A DNA stretch of 12,497 nt from Actinidia chinensis. Its lineage: Eukaryota; Streptophyta; Magnoliopsida; Ericales; Actinidiaceae. How positions within the stretch are numbered: the stretch's first letter is position 1; every line of letters starts with the position of its first letter. Below, piece after piece: positions 9,029 to 12,497 of the stretch. The DNA is taken from NCBI GenBank assembly GCA_009663005.1, contig VIGQ01000262.1, forward strand, positions 1-12,497, written 5' to 3'. The position numbers and the translations under genes were made by a program. Under the pieces are notes generated by a model. It saw only the letters and a program-made list of their open reading frames with translations, did no database searches and had not been told where the DNA came from.

Positions 9029-9209
9029 CCCCACCCCCACGCTAGTCCTAGCCGCCAGTATTGAAAAACAAAAATCATTGACATCGTTGTTGACTCCCTG
9101 GTCTTCACCAAGACATTTTTGAAAAAATTATTATGGATATTTTTATGCACGAATAATATATATATTGATTGTTTATAAGAAATTAAAAATTTAATTTACT
9201 CAACCCATG

Positions 9210-9310
9210 GTTTTTTAACCGGAACCGAACTTTATTTTTAAGTTCAAATTTGAATTGGTTCGAAAATTTTAATAACATATAGTTCGATTCGGTCAATAGT
9301 TTTTTAACTC
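9210..9310. repeat. AACCGGAACCGAAC-type patch upstream of copy 2
   Basis: Degenerate AACCGAAC / TTCGATTCGGT words next to T runs, of the same class as 1590-1740. A CGGTT-bearing stretch (2180-2200) lies at the matching place upstream of copy 1, so part of this may be shared flank and not a separate insertion. Confidence 0.4.
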
Positions 9311-9323
9311 GAAACTTCAGGAT

Positions 9324-9356
9324 CCCCCCCCCTCCCCCCCCCCCCCCCCCCCCCCC
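9324..9356 (+). repeat. Poly(C) tract, C9-T-C23
   Basis: Nine C, one T, then 23 C, immediately after GGAT. It is the longest homopolymer in the window. It sits about 100 bases upstream of the copy 2 TATA box and is absent from the matching place in copy 1. On the minus strand it is a G run able in principle to form a quadruplex. Its true length is uncertain. Confidence 0.9.
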
Positions 9357-9453
9357 TCTTCTGTTTTTATAGCAGCAACTAACAAATTGATAATTATTGA
9401 CTCCAATCGTTTACTAAAAAATTATTTTGGCCAAGACTCGGTGTGTACAACGG

Positions 9454-9459
9454 TATAAA
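9454..9459 (+). promoter_or_regulatory. TATA box of copy 2
   Basis: TATAAA, followed directly by GGGCCCC, lies about 119 bases before the assigned ATG. The same arrangement exists in copy 1 with a poorer TATA word. Position and conservation between paralogues support a core promoter. Confidence 0.55.
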
Positions 9460-10058
9460 GGGCCCCTTGGATATCTAACAGACCAGAAAACCAAGTAGTG
9501 GAAATTCTGCGTGACTATCGTGTTTTTGGCTACTCCATATTCATCTGTGAATTGGGACCATCTGGGAAAAAAATGTATTCACTTCTTCATTTCTTTGTTG
9601 TTTTTGCTTGTATTCTATGGCAAACACACTGCGGTTTTGGAGTCTCGTCAGAGGCCAAAATCAGGTGCATGGATAGTGAAAACAAGCCTCTCCTCCAATT
9701 TTAAAGAGATGTTGTAGACCATTATGGTGTTCTCTCGTCTTGGGGGAGCGAAGAAGATAAAAAGAATTGTTTCAATGGAGAGGAATCCGATGCAACAACG
9801 CACTGCCATGTACCAAGATCGATCTTCGACAATCATCTTTCAATAATGGTCCACGTCGAACTGGTATGATTAATCCTTCATTACTTAATTTGCGGGCATT
9901 TGAAGTATTTGAACCTTGATGGAAATGATTTTGGAGAGGGAATCAAAATCCGTCTCATTGGCTTCCTTCAGCCGATTACAGTACCTTAATTTTGTGGTCC
10001 AATTCCTTTCATGGTCCAATTTCCTCATCATTTTGGGAATCTTTCCAATCTAAGGTAT

Positions 10059-10429
10059 CTTGATCTCAGTTGTATCTCGAATTGGATGGTGGGGATATTT
10101 CTTTGTTCTTTCTCATCTTTCTTTATTGAGACCCTTGATCTTAGTGCTGCGACTTTTAGCCAAGCAATCAATTGGGCTGAACTTCAATAGTCTTCCCTCT
10201 TGAAAAACCTGCACTTAAGAATTTGCCAACTTCCCAATTTTGGTTCCCCCGCACATCCTTTTAATTCTTCTCTTCTCTTGAGTCCTTGATCTTTCTGACA
10301 ATGATCTGTCCTCTTCAATTTATAATTGTTATTCAATTGAGTAATAGCTTTGTAGATGTTGATCTCGTTCTAACAAGTTAAAAGGTCTGATTCCTATTCT
10401 TTTTGGGAACATGATCCTCTCTTGTGAAT
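10059..10429 (+). repeat. LRR block unit 1 of copy 2
   Basis: 371 bases from CTTGATCTCAGT to the next CTCGATCTCAG. It contains the AGCCAAGCAATCAATTGGGC (SQAINWA), AATTTGCCAACTTCC (region of QLP), TTGAGTCCTTGATCTTTCTG (LEVLDLSD-like) and TTAAAAGGTCTGATTCC (LKGLIP) landmarks. Confidence 0.8.
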
Positions 10430-10798
10430 CTCGATCTCAGTTTAATCACGAATTGAATGGTGGAAATATTGAGTGGGCTTTCCTCATTTTCTTTATTGGA
10501 CACTTGACTGAGTTATTGAACCTTAGCCAAACACCAATTGGGTTGAAACTCATCCATATTCTTCCCCTCTGAAAAAACCTGGCCGCTTAAAAGGTGTCAA
10601 CTTCCAAATGTGTTCTCCCCACATCCTTTTAATTTCCTTCTCTTTCTCTTGAGGTCCTTGTCTCTCTATCAATGAATCTGTCCTCTTCAATTATAATTGG
10701 TTATTACATTTAGTAATAGCTTTGTAGAGTGATTCTCGGTTCTAACCAGTTAAAAGGTCTGATCATGATTCTTTTGGGAACATGATTCTCTTGTGCAA
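10430..10798 (+). repeat. LRR block unit 2 of copy 2
   Basis: 369 bases, same landmark order. GAATTGAATGGTGGAAATATTGAGTGG encodes ELNGGNIEW in one frame. The CAACTTCCAAATGTG (QLPNV) and TTGAGGTCCTTG words are also present. Differences from unit 3 look mostly like one-base indels. Confidence 0.8.
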
Positions 10799-11191
10799 TT
10801 CGATCTCAGTTTTAATCCACGAATTGAATGGTGGAAGGAAATATTGAGTGGCTCGTTCTCATCTTTCTTTATTGAGACACCTTGATCTTAGTATGTGAAA
10901 CTTAGCAAAGCAACCAATTGGGGTTGATTGAAACTATCAATCGTCTTTCCCCTCTTGGAAAAACCTGCCGCTTTTACAAGGTTGTCAAATTCAAATGTTG
11001 TTCCTCCAGCACATCCTTTACATCTTCTCTTCTCTTGAGGTCCTTGACTCTCTATCAATGATCTGTCCTCTTCCAATTTATAGTGGTTATTCAATTTGAG
11101 TAATAGCATTGTAGGATGGTGACCTTAGCTCGAACCAGTTACCAAAGGTTTGATTCCTGATTCTTTTGGGAACTTGATCTCTCTTGTGAAT
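10799..11191 (+). repeat. LRR block unit 3 of copy 2
   Basis: 393 bases, ending at CTCGATCTCGG, where sequence joins the non-repeated LRRs (GGCATTCCAAAGTC, the GIPKS region) as it does after unit 2 of copy 1. The extra length comes from small insertions such as GGTGGAAGGAAATATT. Confidence 0.8.
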
Positions 11192-12497
11192 CTCGATCTC
11201 GGTGGAATCAACTTGTAGGAGGCATTCCAAAGTCCGTTTCCACAATTTAAACTCATTTTACAAAAATTATCCTACGGTCAAACAGTTTAACTGAAGAGCT
11301 TCCAGATAATTTTCTTGAAGGAATTCATTACAAGTTTTGAATTTAGAGGGGAAATAAATACTACGGCGCCATCCCTGAAAGTAGTGGACAATGTTATCAT
11401 TAATACGGTTGTTTCTGGTAACAATAGTTTGAATGGGGACTGTAACCAGAGTATTGGACGACTTTCCAAGCTTTGAACATCCTGGATATCTCCCAAAACA
11501 TGTTTTTCGGGTCAAATTTCTCTTCATATGTACAAGTGTGGGTGTTCAATTGAGGTATCTGACCCTCTCAAATAACCAACTATCTGGACGACTTCCAGAT
11601 GTTCGGCGACAGGTTTGAAATCTAAGCGCTATCAATTTGGCCAACAAAATTTGTCTGGGAAACTTCCCTAACTCAATGGGCTTCAACCTTCAAGCATTGC
11701 AGTTACGCAACAATAGCTTCCATGGGAATTTGCCTCCGGTCTTTGAAGGAATTGTGAAAGATGATACTTATTGATCTTGGATGGAAAGATTCACAGGGGG
11801 GAAAATACAAGAATGGATAGGAATGCATCTAACGAGTCTAGTGTTCTTAGCCTTCGATTAAACAAATCCATGGAGGCATACTGAAACTATCTGCCCCTAA
11901 TCAAATTCAAGTTTTGGACTTCTCTCCCCAAAGGACCTTATTGGGAAGAGCTACCAAAGTGCTTTAACATTTTTCTTCATTGGTTAAAAATGATGGAACA
12001 TTTTGTTTTTTTTGAAACTTTGTTACCTTTTATGAAGGAGGAAAGCATTGCTGCAATGGATAAAGGACAAGAAGGGAGTACACGAAAAATCTACCGCAAC
12101 TAAAAATCATTGACCTTTCTAGCAATAAGTTTTGCGGAAAGATTTCCGAAACAAGTTGGACTCTTGTAGAGTTCTGGTCTCACCTAACTTGTCAAGAAAC
12201 AATTTGACTGGACAAATTTCCCAGAGATTGGTCAGTTGAAAATGTTGGACTCTTGATCTTTCTGGAATCGATTTCTAGCGAAATTCCTATAAGCTTGCTC
12301 TTCTAACCTATCTCAGCGTGTTGGACTTGTCGAATAACAACTTGTCAGGAAAAATCCCATTGGGTACTCAATGAGGCTCAGCTTCCTAATTCAGGGAATA
12401 CTCCCTTTGTGGGCTTCCCCTCCCAAACAAGTGCCCAGGCGAAAAGTAGTGGTGAACCTCATGGCCAAAGACACAGGGTCAGAAGAAGAAGAAGACA

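Larger units (their letters stand above)
7571..9129. other. AT-rich intergenic DNA between the receptor loci
   Basis: No supportable gene. Contents noted are a 47 bp tandem repeat (7751-7853), an A-run at 8035-8050, a short (TA)n around 8488-8501, two hairpins (8614-8640, 8999-9028) and a CCGAA/CGGTT-type patch at 8430-8500. A 60-codon minus-strand frame (7764-7946) has no recognised similarity and overlaps the tandem repeat. Confidence 0.55.
9130..9572 (+). promoter_or_regulatory. 5' flank of RLP copy 2, shared with copy 1
   Basis: Counterpart of 1990-2436. The best-conserved part is 9380-9572, with the TATA box, GGGCCC, ATATCTAACAGA and AGTAGTGGAAATTC in the same order and similar spacing (TATA to ATG about 119 bases here, about 127 in copy 1). 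Upstream, the match is broken by an AACCGGAACCGAAC/TTCGATTCGGT patch (9210-9310) and a long poly(C) tract not present in copy 1. Confidence 0.6.
9573..12497 (+). pseudogene. LRR receptor-like protein, copy 2, frameshifted and partial
   Basis: Paralogue of copy 1 in the same orientation; its 3' end lies beyond the window. The start ATG 9573 opens a clean signal peptide (MYSLLHFFVVFACILWQTHC) and then GFGVSSEAKIRCMDSE, the usual start of the mature RLP N-cap. The frame stops at TAA 9702-9704, where one extra T in CAATTTTAAAG breaks the expected Q-F-K-E. Later recognisable pieces are CNN...TKIDL (9791 on), three LRR blocks, LRNNSFHGNLPP (11703), EWIGMHLTSLVFL (near 11811), a damaged island motif (12031-12067), VLDLSNNNLSGKIPLGTQ (12318-12371) and an acidic EEEED just before the cut end. 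About 30 bases of the island domain present in copy 1 are missing near 12000. Frame changes are as frequent as in copy 1 but mostly at different places. Either a pseudogene or an uncorrected working gene. Confidence 0.9.

Noticed and set aside
9324..9356. Poly(C)/poly(G) tract as telomeric or quadruplex regulatory element
   Set aside because: It is not a TTTAGGG array, and homopolymer length is unreliable; no functional call is justified.
2946..11191. Regularly spaced repeats as a CRISPR array or satellite
   Set aside because: The units are 370-390 bp, encode LRR protein and are contiguous with no spacers, in a plant gene.

Overview
The window looks like nuclear DNA from a flowering plant, probably a woody eudicot; the rosid/Fagales or Rosales flavour is an impression from protein style only. 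Reasons: AT-rich intergenic DNA with long homopolymers, no bacterial-style gene packing, and two large plus-strand loci with unmistakable plant leucine-rich-repeat receptor-like protein (LRR-RLP; EIX2/Cf-9/HcrVf type) protein fragments.

Layout. 1-1990 is intergenic DNA with no supportable gene, with homopolymers, a diverged direct repeat (562-664 and 1434-1543) and a GGTTCGGTT-rich patch. About 1990-2436 is the 5' flank of the first receptor locus, with a TATA-like box followed by a GGGCCC motif. 2437-5401 is RLP copy 1: signal-peptide start, LRR N-terminal cap, LRR array, island domain, last LRRs, membrane span and short cytoplasmic tail, followed by a likely 3'-UTR intron (5402-5514). About 5515-9130 is intergenic. 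It holds two unidentified protein-like stretches (6300-6482 minus; 7021-7570 plus), two small imperfect tandem repeats and two hairpins. About 9130-9572 is the matching 5' flank of the second locus, interrupted by a long poly(C) tract. 9573-12497 is RLP copy 2, cut by the window end just before its membrane span.

The two receptor loci are a direct tandem duplication about 7.1 kb apart, copied with their promoters. They differ in the number of a ~370-390 bp LRR block: two in copy 1, three in copy 2. Neither can be read through as one frame. Frame changes occur every few tens of bases, and most differences between copies look like one-base insertions or deletions, often in short homopolymers, while the encoded motifs stay recognisable in alternating frames. 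They are annotated as pseudogenes, but an unpolished long-read assembly of two working genes would look the same.

Intact proteins of this family sit in the plasma membrane, sense extracellular microbial or herbivore patterns through the LRR domain, and signal with partner kinases (SOBIR1, BAK1-type) because they lack a kinase of their own. The cluster is therefore best read as a piece of an innate-immunity receptor array. I found no evidence of a novel system; the most informative points are the LRR-block copy-number difference and the indel pattern.
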